Shown: positions 21,320 to 28,779 of the stretch, piece after piece
Layout of the letters: each line of letters opens with the position of its first letter
How positions within the stretch are numbered: the first letter of the stretch is position 1
IMG/VR virus record: IMGVR_UViG_3300025525_000005
Coordinates: 1 to 32,775 of that record
Reading direction: 5' to 3' (one strand)
DNA: 32,775 bases
DNA from: a virus
Notes under the pieces: model-generated
Told to the model about the DNA's origin: nothing
The model's database searches: none
What the model saw: only the letters and a program-made list of their open reading frames with translations
Translations under genes and position numbers: made by a program

Positions 21320-22053
21320 TGATTAAGCGCGTGTCCTTTTTTGTGTTGCTGTCGATTGCGGCCTCGGCGCAGAGCGTGCACGGCCCGCTGCTTGAGCTGC
21401 TGACGATCCGCCCGGACGGCTCGATGTGGCCGACCGGCGTCGCGGCCACCGTCTCCGGGCTGGCCAACGCGGCGGCCACCGCTCAGGCGGCCATCGCGGA
21501 GGCGCAGGCCGTGCAGTCCGCGCAGGCCATGATCGACGCACGGATCAGCGAGATCGAGCAGTTGGAGGCCGCCCGCAACGCCACCGGCTACATCCGCCTG
21601 TTCGTGGAGTCCTTCACGCCCGGCATCGAGGCGGACACCAACAACGTGGCCTCCATCATCCGGCTGTCTCTGGCCAGCAATACCGTCGAGCACGCGTACT
21701 GGGATCTGTGGACGTTTTTCACGTCCGACCCCGGCGTCTGGCCGTACGTCCGCACCTCCGAAAGCGTCGGGCGGTCGAACGAGTGGGATCTCGCCGATTC
21801 CGCCGGTGTCTCGCTCGGCGAGGTGCTCGTCGGCTCGACGCTCTACGAGGCCTATCGCAACACCGTCCGCATGCCCGTCGACAGCACGCAGGCCTTCTTC
21901 CGCGTCTACGCCGACATCGAGGGCGTCGGCACCAATCAGGTCACGCTTCCCGTCAACACAGGCGTGGCCGTCAACGGCGTGCCGGGGATCACCGTCACCA
22001 TCACAGAGGGCACCAACACCATGGGCTGGAAAGGGGGCGTACGTGTACAGTAG
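21319..22053 (+). CDS. Secreted coiled-coil/beta protein A
   Basis: 244 aa. TGATG overlap with the fibre-like gene. MIKRVSFFVLLSIAASAQ is a signal peptide with ASA-Q cleavage. Then an Ala-rich coiled coil (LANAAATAQAAIAEAQAVQSAQ, and ARISEIEQLEAARN), and a beta-rich C-terminal domain with YIRLFVESFTPG, YWDLWTFFTSDPGVWP and VAVNGVPGITVTI. It looks like a distant paralogue of the next product, with which it shares domain order. Not recognised. Confidence 0.6.
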   Translation: MIKRVSFFVLLSIAASAQSVHGPLLELLTIRPDGSMWPTGVAATVSGLANAAATAQAAIAEAQAVQSAQAMIDARISEIEQLEAARNATGYIRLFVESFTPGIEADTNNVASIIRLSLASNTVEHAYWDLWTFFTSDPGVWPYVRTSESVGRSNEWDLADSAGVSLGEVLVGSTLYEAYRNTVRMPVDSTQAFFRVYADIEGVGTNQVTLPVNTGVAVNGVPGITVTITEGTNTMGWKGGVRVQ

Positions 22054-22945
22054 CGAGGACATCATCAGGCTGCTTGTGCTCATCGGCGTCGGGCAGGCGT
22101 TCGTGCGCCTCCCGTCCGTCGCGCGGGCGGCGGGCTGGTGGGCCCGGAGCTTCGGGCGGCGCACCTTTTTCGGCCTGCTCGTCGGATGGTGCGCGTGGGC
22201 AGGGGCCAAGTCGATCACCCAGCGCACGCTTGTCGGGCAGTTCGTCAGCGTGCTGCGCTCGGGCGTCATCATCGATGAGTCCGGCGTCTTGGCCAAGGCC
22301 ACCGAGCAGGCCGTCGTCGAGGCGTTCGTGGGCCTTTCGCGCGAGGTGGTCGCCGCCACCTCCAACGAGGTGGTGCAGGCCGAGGCCGAGTTCGCGCGTG
22401 TCTCCGCCGTCGTCACCAACTCCAGCAGGCGCCTCATCTACATCGCCAGCTACCTGCCGCGCAGCGGCCCGGGACACATCAACCACAACATCGCGGCGAC
22501 GTGCGAAAAGACCTCGCAGACGCACGGCGGCAGCAACATCGTCGCGTGGGTCTGGTTCAGCCAAGAGCCAGCCTTCGCGCCCGGCATGGTGGCAGAGTTC
22601 GACGTGGGCGGCGGGCCTGTCCGCGCGGTCTGCGTCACCAACGACTTCCCCGCCACGGTCGCAGTCAACGGCGTGCCGTGCGTGCGCTACGAGTTCTGCG
22701 TGCCGCCCGGCGGCGTGGGCGTCCACTACAAGCCCGCCTACGAGGTCGGTTTCGGGCTGCCAGACAGCCCGCTGATCGTCCCCGCAGGCGGCATCAGCGT
22801 CAAGGTCGGCGAGGTCGAGTACCTGCCCTTCAGCGGCACCGACAGCTATTTCGGCGGGCGCGTGCAAGTCGTCTACAAAGGTGGGCTCGCCCAACAGTGC
22901 ATCATCGACGGCTCAGCCGTCACCAACGGAGTCTACGAGCTATGA
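22043..22945 (+). CDS. Membrane-anchored coiled-coil/beta protein B
   Basis: 300 aa from GTG 22043, chosen because AAAGGGGGCGTAC precedes it and a long upstream extension would run through the previous gene. Two hydrophobic stretches (IIRLLVLIGVGQAFV and TFFGLLVGWCAWAGA) flank an Arg-rich turn. Then a helical part (ATEQAVVEAFVGLSREVVAATSN, EVVQAEAEFARV) and a Cys-containing beta domain with RLIYIASYLPRSG, IVAWVWFSQEP, VAVNGVPCVRYEF and FGGRVQVVYKGG. Probably displays its C-terminal domain outside the inner membrane. Function unknown. Confidence 0.6.
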   Translation: MYSSEDIIRLLVLIGVGQAFVRLPSVARAAGWWARSFGRRTFFGLLVGWCAWAGAKSITQRTLVGQFVSVLRSGVIIDESGVLAKATEQAVVEAFVGLSREVVAATSNEVVQAEAEFARVSAVVTNSSRRLIYIASYLPRSGPGHINHNIAATCEKTSQTHGGSNIVAWVWFSQEPAFAPGMVAEFDVGGGPVRAVCVTNDFPATVAVNGVPCVRYEFCVPPGGVGVHYKPAYEVGFGLPDSPLIVPAGGISVKVGEVEYLPFSGTDSYFGGRVQVVYKGGLAQQCIIDGSAVTNGVYEL

Positions 22946-23634
22946 TGACCAAAGTCCTCACCCTCTGTTTCATCGCCGCCGCCGCAGCGGCCCAGCCCGT
23001 CGCCGTCTCCCGCATCCGCATGTCCGAGACCGAGGAGGCCGTCTTTTACAAAGACAAAATGTCAGACGGCACCTACCGCGACTCGCAGATCGTCAAGCCC
23101 AAGCCGATCTACTACCCCGAGCGCATCGAGCTGGTCGGCACCAACGACGCGCCGCGCTTTTACGAGCTGGTCTATGTCGGCTACTACGCGGGCGGCACCG
23201 TGCGCACCAATTACACGCCCGTCCTCAAATCAAAACGCATGCTTGCCGAGGAGCTGCTTGTCCCGCCGCCCCCGGTCCCCGACGTGCCGCCGCCTCACGA
23301 GCGAGCGCTTGCCAAGGACGACGCGCTCGGCCACGCCAAGGCCCGCATCCTCGCGCCCGCCGCCGTCGAGACCAACGCCGTGCGCCGCATGGGGCCTCCC
23401 CTGCCGCGCGTCAAGACCGCCATGCTGGCCAACGGCAAGCTGGTCGAGACGATGACAGACGGCACAGTCCGAATCTCCGCGCCGCGCCGCGCGTTCACGG
23501 CGCGGACAGACGCACGGCCTCACAACGGAAACACAGGCGCGCCCCTCGGCGCGGCGGCTGCGGCGGGTGCCGCAGCCCTCGCCGCAGCCGCAGGTTACGC
23601 CGCCGGAAAAAAAGGGAACAAAGACAATGGATAA
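22942..23634 (+). CDS. Secreted Pro-rich protein with C-terminal anchor-like tail
   Basis: 230 aa, ATGATG start overlapping the previous stop. MMTKVLTLCFIAAAAAAQ is a signal peptide. The mature part has a small beta domain (EEAVFYKDKMSDGTYRD, FYELVYVGYYAGG) then a Pro linker (VPPPPVPDVPPP), a basic stretch and a C-terminus with GAAAAAGAAALAAAAGYAAG followed by KKGNK: hydrophobic segment plus positive tail, like a C-terminal membrane anchor. Function unknown. Confidence 0.55.
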   Translation: MMTKVLTLCFIAAAAAAQPVAVSRIRMSETEEAVFYKDKMSDGTYRDSQIVKPKPIYYPERIELVGTNDAPRFYELVYVGYYAGGTVRTNYTPVLKSKRMLAEELLVPPPPVPDVPPPHERALAKDDALGHAKARILAPAAVETNAVRRMGPPLPRVKTAMLANGKLVETMTDGTVRISAPRRAFTARTDARPHNGNTGAPLGAAAAAGAAALAAAAGYAAGKKGNKDNG

Positions 23635-24187
23635 CATCAAACCCAGAGACTCAAAAGAGATCGCTGTCACCGGAGCCGGGACGCGTATCCTCGCGGCCAT
23701 CGGCATTGTCGGCGCGATGGTCCCCACGCTGCTCGCCGCAGTCGGCGGGCTCGACTGGATCACCGCCAACCTGCCGCTGCTGCTCACCGGCCTCGGCTCG
23801 CTGGTCACGGGCGGCGTGGCCTCCTACGTCGCGGTGCGCCGCATGCGCGTCGACCGCGTGGCCTGCTTCCTGATTGCGCTCGTCATCGGTCTCTTTCTCT
23901 GCGGCTGCCTCACGCGCACCCGCTGCCAGCAGATCAACGCCCGCGACTGCGTGATCAACGTCAACCTCAACGATCCGGAGTCCATGTCGGAAAACGCCTA
24001 TCCGCGCTCTCTTAACATCCTCTCGCAGGATCAGATGGTGGAGGGCGGGGCCGACACGATTAGCTCCGGCAACCGCACGCCGGTCACCACGCTGCCGCTC
24101 GGCGACACCGCGCTCGATGCGGCATCGGCCATCGCGACGGGCGGCGCGTCGAAAGTCGCGGACGCGCTGGACAACGCGGCGAAATGA
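23627..24187 (+). CDS. Holin-like membrane protein fused to a lipoprotein-like tail
   Basis: 186 aa; the ATG lies in AATGGATAA at the end of the upstream gene. Residues 20-60 contain two membrane segments (ILAAIGIVGAMVPTLLAAVG, LPLLLTGLGSLVTGGVASYVAV) with the small-holin look, followed by RRMRVDR and a third segment ending in a lipobox-like LFLCGC, then a polar tail (TRTRCQQINARDC ... NILSQDQMVEGG). The Met at MRVDRVACFLIALV could serve as an internal start giving a separate Rz1-like lipoprotein. Lysis role is inferred; no endolysin was found nearby. Confidence 0.55.
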   Translation: MDNIKPRDSKEIAVTGAGTRILAAIGIVGAMVPTLLAAVGGLDWITANLPLLLTGLGSLVTGGVASYVAVRRMRVDRVACFLIALVIGLFLCGCLTRTRCQQINARDCVINVNLNDPESMSENAYPRSLNILSQDQMVEGGADTISSGNRTPVTTLPLGDTALDAASAIATGGASKVADALDNAAK

Positions 24188-24224
24188 TTTCCGGCGGCAT
24201 GGTGCCTCCGGGGAAAGGAACAAC

Positions 24225-24701
24225 ATGAAGAGACGTATGATGATGATGGGGGTTCTCGCGGCGGCGGGCCTGCTGGCCTTGCCTTCGCGGGCGGGGCCGG
24301 CCGCGCTGGATTTCGAGGTGTCGCTGACGGCGGGGCAGACGGCGGTGACGCAGTCCGTGCCGATGGTTTCGGCGGCGTTTGAGATCGACCGCATCGTGCT
24401 CCACAACGACAGCGCCGTGACGGCGGCGGTGGCGGTGGCCGCGCTGGACCTCGGCGTGGCGCTGCCGCTCGACACGTTCGCGTTGGCGGCGGGCGGCGGC
24501 GAAAGCCGCGCGACGAGGCTGGCGGAGATCACCACGCTCCAGCAGCATGTGGTGACCGGCGACGTGGCGTTCGTGCGCACGAACGTCTCGACCAACCAGA
24601 TCCGCAGGCCGCTCGTCCGCGACCTGCAGGTGACGGTGAGCAAGCCGACCAACGCGGTGCCGATGACGGTTCGCGGGCGGGTCTTCGGCTTCGGCAATTG
24701 A
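24225..24701 (+). CDS. Secreted beta-sandwich-like protein
   Basis: 158 aa; GGGAAAGGAACAAC before ATG. MKRRMMMMGVLAAAGLLAL..RA is a signal peptide. The mature part (FEVSLTAGQTAVTQSVPM, FEIDRIVLHNDSAVTAAVAVAAL, TTLQQHVVTGDVAFVRTN, RDLQVTVSKPTNAVPMTV, VFGFG) is a run of alternating strands like a decoration or pilin-like domain, without Cys. Last gene before the strong terminator. Function unknown. Confidence 0.6.
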   Translation: MKRRMMMMGVLAAAGLLALPSRAGPAALDFEVSLTAGQTAVTQSVPMVSAAFEIDRIVLHNDSAVTAAVAVAALDLGVALPLDTFALAAGGGESRATRLAEITTLQQHVVTGDVAFVRTNVSTNQIRRPLVRDLQVTVSKPTNAVPMTVRGRVFGFGN

Positions 24702-24705
24702 TCCG

Positions 24706-24747
24706 GGCGCCCCCGCCGCGCAAGGCGGGGGCGCCGCACTTTTTTTT
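24706..24747 (+). terminator. Strong rho-independent terminator inside the late region
   Basis: Perfect 12-bp stem GGCGCCCCCGCC (24706-24717) / GGCGGGGGCGCC (24724-24735), 6-nt loop, then GCAC and eight T (24740-24747). It separates the exported-protein block from the MuF-like gene. Confidence 0.85.
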
Positions 24748-24762
24748 CAGCGGGGCGCGGAC

Positions 24763-26031
24763 ATGGCAGACCTGATCACAACGGCGGCGAGGTTTCTGGC
24801 GGGCAAGCGGGCGGTCGCGACATCGCTCAGCTCGCGCGAGATCGAAGAGCACGTGCCCCGCGCGCTGCGTGACAGCTCGGTGTTTTCCGCGCGCACCATC
24901 TACGCGGAGCATGTGAGCGAGACGAAGCGCGAGATCACGGCGCTGCTCGACGGAAAAAAAAGCCCCGCCGAGATCCGCGCGGCGATGAAGCTGCGGCTGG
25001 CGCGTCTGGGCTACGCGCCCGATCCGGCGCAGCGCGGCGGGCTCCAAGACCTCTCAAGCGACCGCCGGACGAACCTGATCATCGAGATGCAGGAGCAGGG
25101 CGCGCGCGGCTATGCCGTGTGGCGCGCCCAGCAGGATGAGGCGCTGCTGACCGTGTGGCCCGCGCAGGAGCTTTTCCGCGCGGAGGCGCGGATGAACCCG
25201 CGCCGCTGGCGCGAGCGCTGGGAGACGGCCCGCGGGGAGCTGGGCGAGACGACCACCGCGACGGCGGCGCTTTCCGACGCGGGGCCGTTCGTCGCGCTCA
25301 AGAACGACCGCGTCTGGACGCATCCGGCGGTCAACCGTTTCGGGCATCCGTGGACGCCGTTCGACTACCGCAGCGGCATGCGCCTGCGGCAGGTGCGGGC
25401 GGGCGCGGCCCGCGCGGCGGGCGCGCTCAAGGGCCGCAACTTCCCGAAACCCGCGCGCGACCCGATGGACGGGCGCGTCACATCGGCCTCGGCGGCGGGC
25501 ATGGACATGGAGGTGGTGCGGGCGTGGGCGGCGGCGTTCGGCGACCGCGCGCGGGTCTACGCGGGGCGGGGCGGCGTCCCGCGCGTCGCGGTGGCTCCGG
25601 ACGCGGCGGCGGCAAAACAGGTCGTGGAGGCGGCGCTTGAGGGCGCGGAGGCGACCGCCGCGTTCGGGTTCCCGCCGGAGGCCGCTGTCCGCGCGATCGG
25701 CGAGGCGCTCGGCAGGGAGCTGCGTCCGGAGACGCCGATGCAGGTGTCCGCCTCGGACGTGCGGCACATCCTCAAGGCGCACGGCGGCGAGACGCGCGCG
25801 GGGCAGCGGCCCGTGACGGCGGAGGACATCGGGCGCGTGCCTGAGACGGTGCGCGGCGCGGGCCGCTGGCAGCCCGCCGCACCGGCGCGTTCGGGCGGAG
25901 GCGAAACGGTGATGTTCGTGGCGGAGGGCGGCGAGCGCGTGGTCTTCCAGCTCACCGACGGGAAGAACGATCCGCGCCTGAAACTCAAAACGATGTGGGC
26001 CGAAAAAAAGAAAGACCGCCCCGCCGGTTGA
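24763..26031 (+). CDS. MuF-like minor head protein with C-terminal nuclease-like domain
   Basis: 422 aa. The N-terminal 240 residues fit the variant MuF proteins of Mu-like phages: AARFLAGKRAVATSLSSREI, FSARTIYAEHVSETKREI, a WPAQELFRAEARMNPRRWRERW segment, then FVALKNDRVWTHPAVNRFG..WTPFDYRSGM. Residues about 335-422 (VSASDVRHILKAHGG, QRPVTAEDIGRVPETV, ETVMFVAEGGERVVFQL, LKLKTMWAEKKK) match the outline of the barnase/EndoU/ColicinE5/RelE-like domains attached to MuF proteins, with His at DVRHILKAHG. It would ride in the virion. In Mu the F gene follows the portal; here it is displaced by about 10 kb. Confidence 0.7.
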   Translation: MADLITTAARFLAGKRAVATSLSSREIEEHVPRALRDSSVFSARTIYAEHVSETKREITALLDGKKSPAEIRAAMKLRLARLGYAPDPAQRGGLQDLSSDRRTNLIIEMQEQGARGYAVWRAQQDEALLTVWPAQELFRAEARMNPRRWRERWETARGELGETTTATAALSDAGPFVALKNDRVWTHPAVNRFGHPWTPFDYRSGMRLRQVRAGAARAAGALKGRNFPKPARDPMDGRVTSASAAGMDMEVVRAWAAAFGDRARVYAGRGGVPRVAVAPDAAAAKQVVEAALEGAEATAAFGFPPEAAVRAIGEALGRELRPETPMQVSASDVRHILKAHGGETRAGQRPVTAEDIGRVPETVRGAGRWQPAAPARSGGGETVMFVAEGGERVVFQLTDGKNDPRLKLKTMWAEKKKDRPAG

Positions 26032-26095
26032 CGTCCGGAAACGCGGCTTGCTTCCGCGCAAGCCCCGGCTGCTGCGGTCGGAGAAAGGATAGACC

Positions 26096-26695
26096 ATGCT
26101 GGACATCAATGTCAAATTCGACGGCTCGGGCGCGGTGGGCCTGCTGCGCAAGCTGCAGTGGACGTTTCAGGGGAGCGCCGCCGCCGCCGTGGTGGCGGAG
26201 GCGTGCGGCGACCTCACGCGCGGCCACCTGCGCAGGCTGGCGGGGCGCAGGCACCGGCCCGGGATCGCACACAACTTCTATCTGCGGGCGGCGGACGCGG
26301 TGGTGGCCGAGCGCGTGACGGGCGGCGCGGCGGTGACGATCGCGCACGAGGGGCTCGCGCTGCGCTACTACGGCGGGACGGTGCGCCCGAGCGGGCGCAT
26401 CTCGCTCGTGACGGGGCGTCCGATCCGCGCGCTGGCCGTGCCCAAGCCGGGCAGCGGGGCGGAGGGCAAGACGCCCGGGGAGTTCGGCAAGCTCTTCGTG
26501 GTGGCGTCGAAGCGTTCCGGCAAGGCGGTGCTGGCCGGGCGCGGCCCGGCGGGCATGGTGCGCGTGCTGTTCCTGTTGCTCAAGAGCGCCGAACACAAGG
26601 CGGATAAAAGCGTGCTGCCGAAAGACCGCGCCTACCAAGAGGCCGGTGCCGAGGCGCTGGACGACCTTTTAGCGGAGACGATCAATGGCCTCTAA
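26096..26695 (+). CDS. Virion morphogenesis protein, Mu gpG-like
   Basis: 199 aa, AGAAAGGATAGACC before ATG. Starts MLDINVKFDGSGAVGLLRKL; has HRPGIAHNFYLRAADAV, ALRYYGGTVRPSGR and PIRALAVPK, the 'G.t.rp...~aL.iP' feature known from gpG/tail-completion proteins, ending in a helical tail (QEAGAEALDDLLAETI). Follows the MuF gene as in Mu (F then G). Its end overlaps the tape measure start by 11 bases. Confidence 0.75.
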   Translation: MLDINVKFDGSGAVGLLRKLQWTFQGSAAAAVVAEACGDLTRGHLRRLAGRRHRPGIAHNFYLRAADAVVAERVTGGAAVTIAHEGLALRYYGGTVRPSGRISLVTGRPIRALAVPKPGSGAEGKTPGEFGKLFVVASKRSGKAVLAGRGPAGMVRVLFLLLKSAEHKADKSVLPKDRAYQEAGAEALDDLLAETINGL

Positions 26696-28775
26696 AGACG
26701 TGCGGATCATCATCAAGGCGCTGGCGGACATGACGGGTTTGAGCCGCGCTGCAACGGCGTTGCACCAATGGGCCGAACGCCACAAGGTGCTGGTGGCCGG
26801 GATGCGCGCGACGTGGCACGGGCTCGGCGCGGCGGCATCGGCCTCCTTCGCGGCGATCAGCAGGGCGGGCTCGGTTGCGGCGGCGGGCGTCTCCTCCGCG
26901 CTGCGCGGCATGCGCAACGTCGCGATCGGCACGGTCGGCGCGCTGGCGGCGTCGACGCGCGAATTCGTGACGTGGAATACCGAGGCCGCGCGGGCGTGGA
27001 CGATGATGGACACGGGCGTCGGAGAGTTCGTGCGGCTGCGCCGCGAGGTCGCCGGGCTCGCGGGCGAGCTGGGCGTCGCGAAGTCGGAGCTGGGCAAAGG
27101 CTGGTATCAGGCGCTCAGTAAAGGCGTGTCGGAAGACCAGCTTATACCGTTCTTGAGGCTCGCCGGCAAGGTGGCCGTGGCGGACGGCACAAATGTCATC
27201 AACATCGTCGACGGCCTGACGACCGTCCTTAACGCCTTCGGTCTCCAAAGCGGCGACGCGGCGAAAGTAGCGGACCAGATGTTCCAGACCGTCCGAAAGG
27301 GCGGGACGACCTTCGCTGAGATGGCTAGTTATATTGCGCAGGCGGCTCCGGCTGCGGCAGGCATGGGCGTCGAGCTCGACCAGCTCTTAGCCGCGACCTC
27401 GACACTCACCAAGCAGGGCTTGCCGACCGCCACGGCGATGGTTCAGATCCGCAACGCGATCCTCGGACTCAACGGCGAGATGGGCGACGGCTGGGCCAAG
27501 ACCATGACGCTGCAGGACGCACTCGAAAGTTTCGCCGAATCCGTCGGCTACTCGGACATTGCGATCGAGAAAGCCTTCGGCAAAGAGAACGTTACCGGCG
27601 TTTTAGCGCTCACAGGGAAGAACGCGAAACTCGCTCAAGCGGATCTGTTGCATTATCGTGACGCGGTCGGGGTCGTAGACGCGGCATACGCAAAAGTCAA
27701 CTCGCAGATCGGCCACTGGCCGCGCCTGTGGCAGAGCTTCCGCACGCTGGTGAGCGATGTGGGTGAGCAGGTGGACACCGTGCTGCGCCCCGCGATCGAC
27801 GACATCGCCGCGAGGCTCCAGAAGCTGCGGGACAGCGGCGGTTTTTCCGGTCTGCTCAACACGCTCGCCGCGACCGTTTCCGGTCTGCTCAACACGCTCG
27901 CCGCGACCGTTTCCGAGGTGGTCACGCGGCTGGTGGCGGGCGTGCAGACCGCCGTGGACGTGTTGTCAAAGGCGACGCTCGGCGGGGTGATCTCCAGCGC
28001 GGTCGGCGCGCTGATCGACATGGCCGTGACGCTGCTGGCCGAGGGGCTGCGCGGTCTGGGGACGGTGATGGTGGCGCTGGCTAAAATCTTCAGCGCGGCG
28101 CTGGCGCAGGACTTCATGAAGATGGATTTGCCGTTCCGGGACGAGGAAAAAGAGGCGCGGCGGGCCGCGTTGCGCAAGCTCATCAGACTGTCTCCGGAGC
28201 AGGCGGCGGCGTTCGGCGTGCCCGAGGAGTTCACGCGGCCCGCCCCGAAGATGAGCCACGAGCAGCTCCGCGACCGGCAGCGCCGCATGCAGGAGTGGGC
28301 TGGCGGGTTGAGCCTCGATCAGGCCGCGCAGATCGCGACGGCGTCGCGCGACGCGGACATCGAGGCGGCGCTCGCCAACGCCGCGCGGAACTTCGCGGCC
28401 AGCCGAGGGCGCATGGAATCGGCGGGCGGGCGGATTGTCGGGAATATCGCGGGGCGGACGGGCGTGGACGTGCGCGCCGTCTGGGGGTCGAACATCGCCG
28501 ATGCGCGGGCGATGATGGGCGCGGCGGGCGGTTCACCGGCGGCAGGCGCCGGGACGGCGACGCGGCCCGCTCCCGCTCCCGCAGGCGGCGGGCAGACCGT
28601 GAAAAACGCGACGAGCGGCGCGTTGACCGATGAGGCCGCGAGGCAACTGATGCAGGAGTTCGCGGAGATCAACGGGCTCATGCACAACGTGTTCCACAAC
28701 ATGATGCGCGAGGCGGGGCGGCTGCGGCAGACCGTGGCGGATGCCGAGGCGCGAAGCAGGCAGCCGGGAGGGTGA
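26685..28775 (+). CDS. Tail tape measure protein
   Basis: 696 aa. A helical N-terminus (MASKDVRIIIKALADMTGLSRAA) is followed by the TP901-type core: GELGVAKSELGKGWYQALSKGV, VAVADGTNVINIVDGLTTVLNAFGL, MFQTVRKGGTTFAEMASYIAQAAPAAA, LAATSTLTKQGLPTATAMVQIRNAI. Hydrophobic stretches near residues 395-470 (LLNTLAATV repeats, AVGALIDMAVTLLAEGLRGLGTVMVAL) are typical for these proteins. The length predicts a tail of roughly 100 nm by the usual 0.15 nm per residue. Contains an exact 33-bp tandem duplication. Start overlaps the gpG end. Confidence 0.9.
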   Translation: MASKDVRIIIKALADMTGLSRAATALHQWAERHKVLVAGMRATWHGLGAAASASFAAISRAGSVAAAGVSSALRGMRNVAIGTVGALAASTREFVTWNTEAARAWTMMDTGVGEFVRLRREVAGLAGELGVAKSELGKGWYQALSKGVSEDQLIPFLRLAGKVAVADGTNVINIVDGLTTVLNAFGLQSGDAAKVADQMFQTVRKGGTTFAEMASYIAQAAPAAAGMGVELDQLLAATSTLTKQGLPTATAMVQIRNAILGLNGEMGDGWAKTMTLQDALESFAESVGYSDIAIEKAFGKENVTGVLALTGKNAKLAQADLLHYRDAVGVVDAAYAKVNSQIGHWPRLWQSFRTLVSDVGEQVDTVLRPAIDDIAARLQKLRDSGGFSGLLNTLAATVSGLLNTLAATVSEVVTRLVAGVQTAVDVLSKATLGGVISSAVGALIDMAVTLLAEGLRGLGTVMVALAKIFSAALAQDFMKMDLPFRDEEKEARRAALRKLIRLSPEQAAAFGVPEEFTRPAPKMSHEQLRDRQRRMQEWAGGLSLDQAAQIATASRDADIEAALANAARNFAASRGRMESAGGRIVGNIAGRTGVDVRAVWGSNIADARAMMGAAGGSPAAGAGTATRPAPAPAGGGQTVKNATSGALTDEAARQLMQEFAEINGLMHNVFHNMMREAGRLRQTVADAEARSRQPGG
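27844..27909 (+). repeat. Exact 33-bp tandem duplication in the tape measure gene
   Basis: Unit 27844-27876 repeated at 27877-27909 without a mismatch, in frame; adds SGLLNTLAATV a second time. The match continues six bases past the second unit. Lack of any difference suggests a recent event. Confidence 0.9.
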
Positions 28776-28779
28776 GCGG

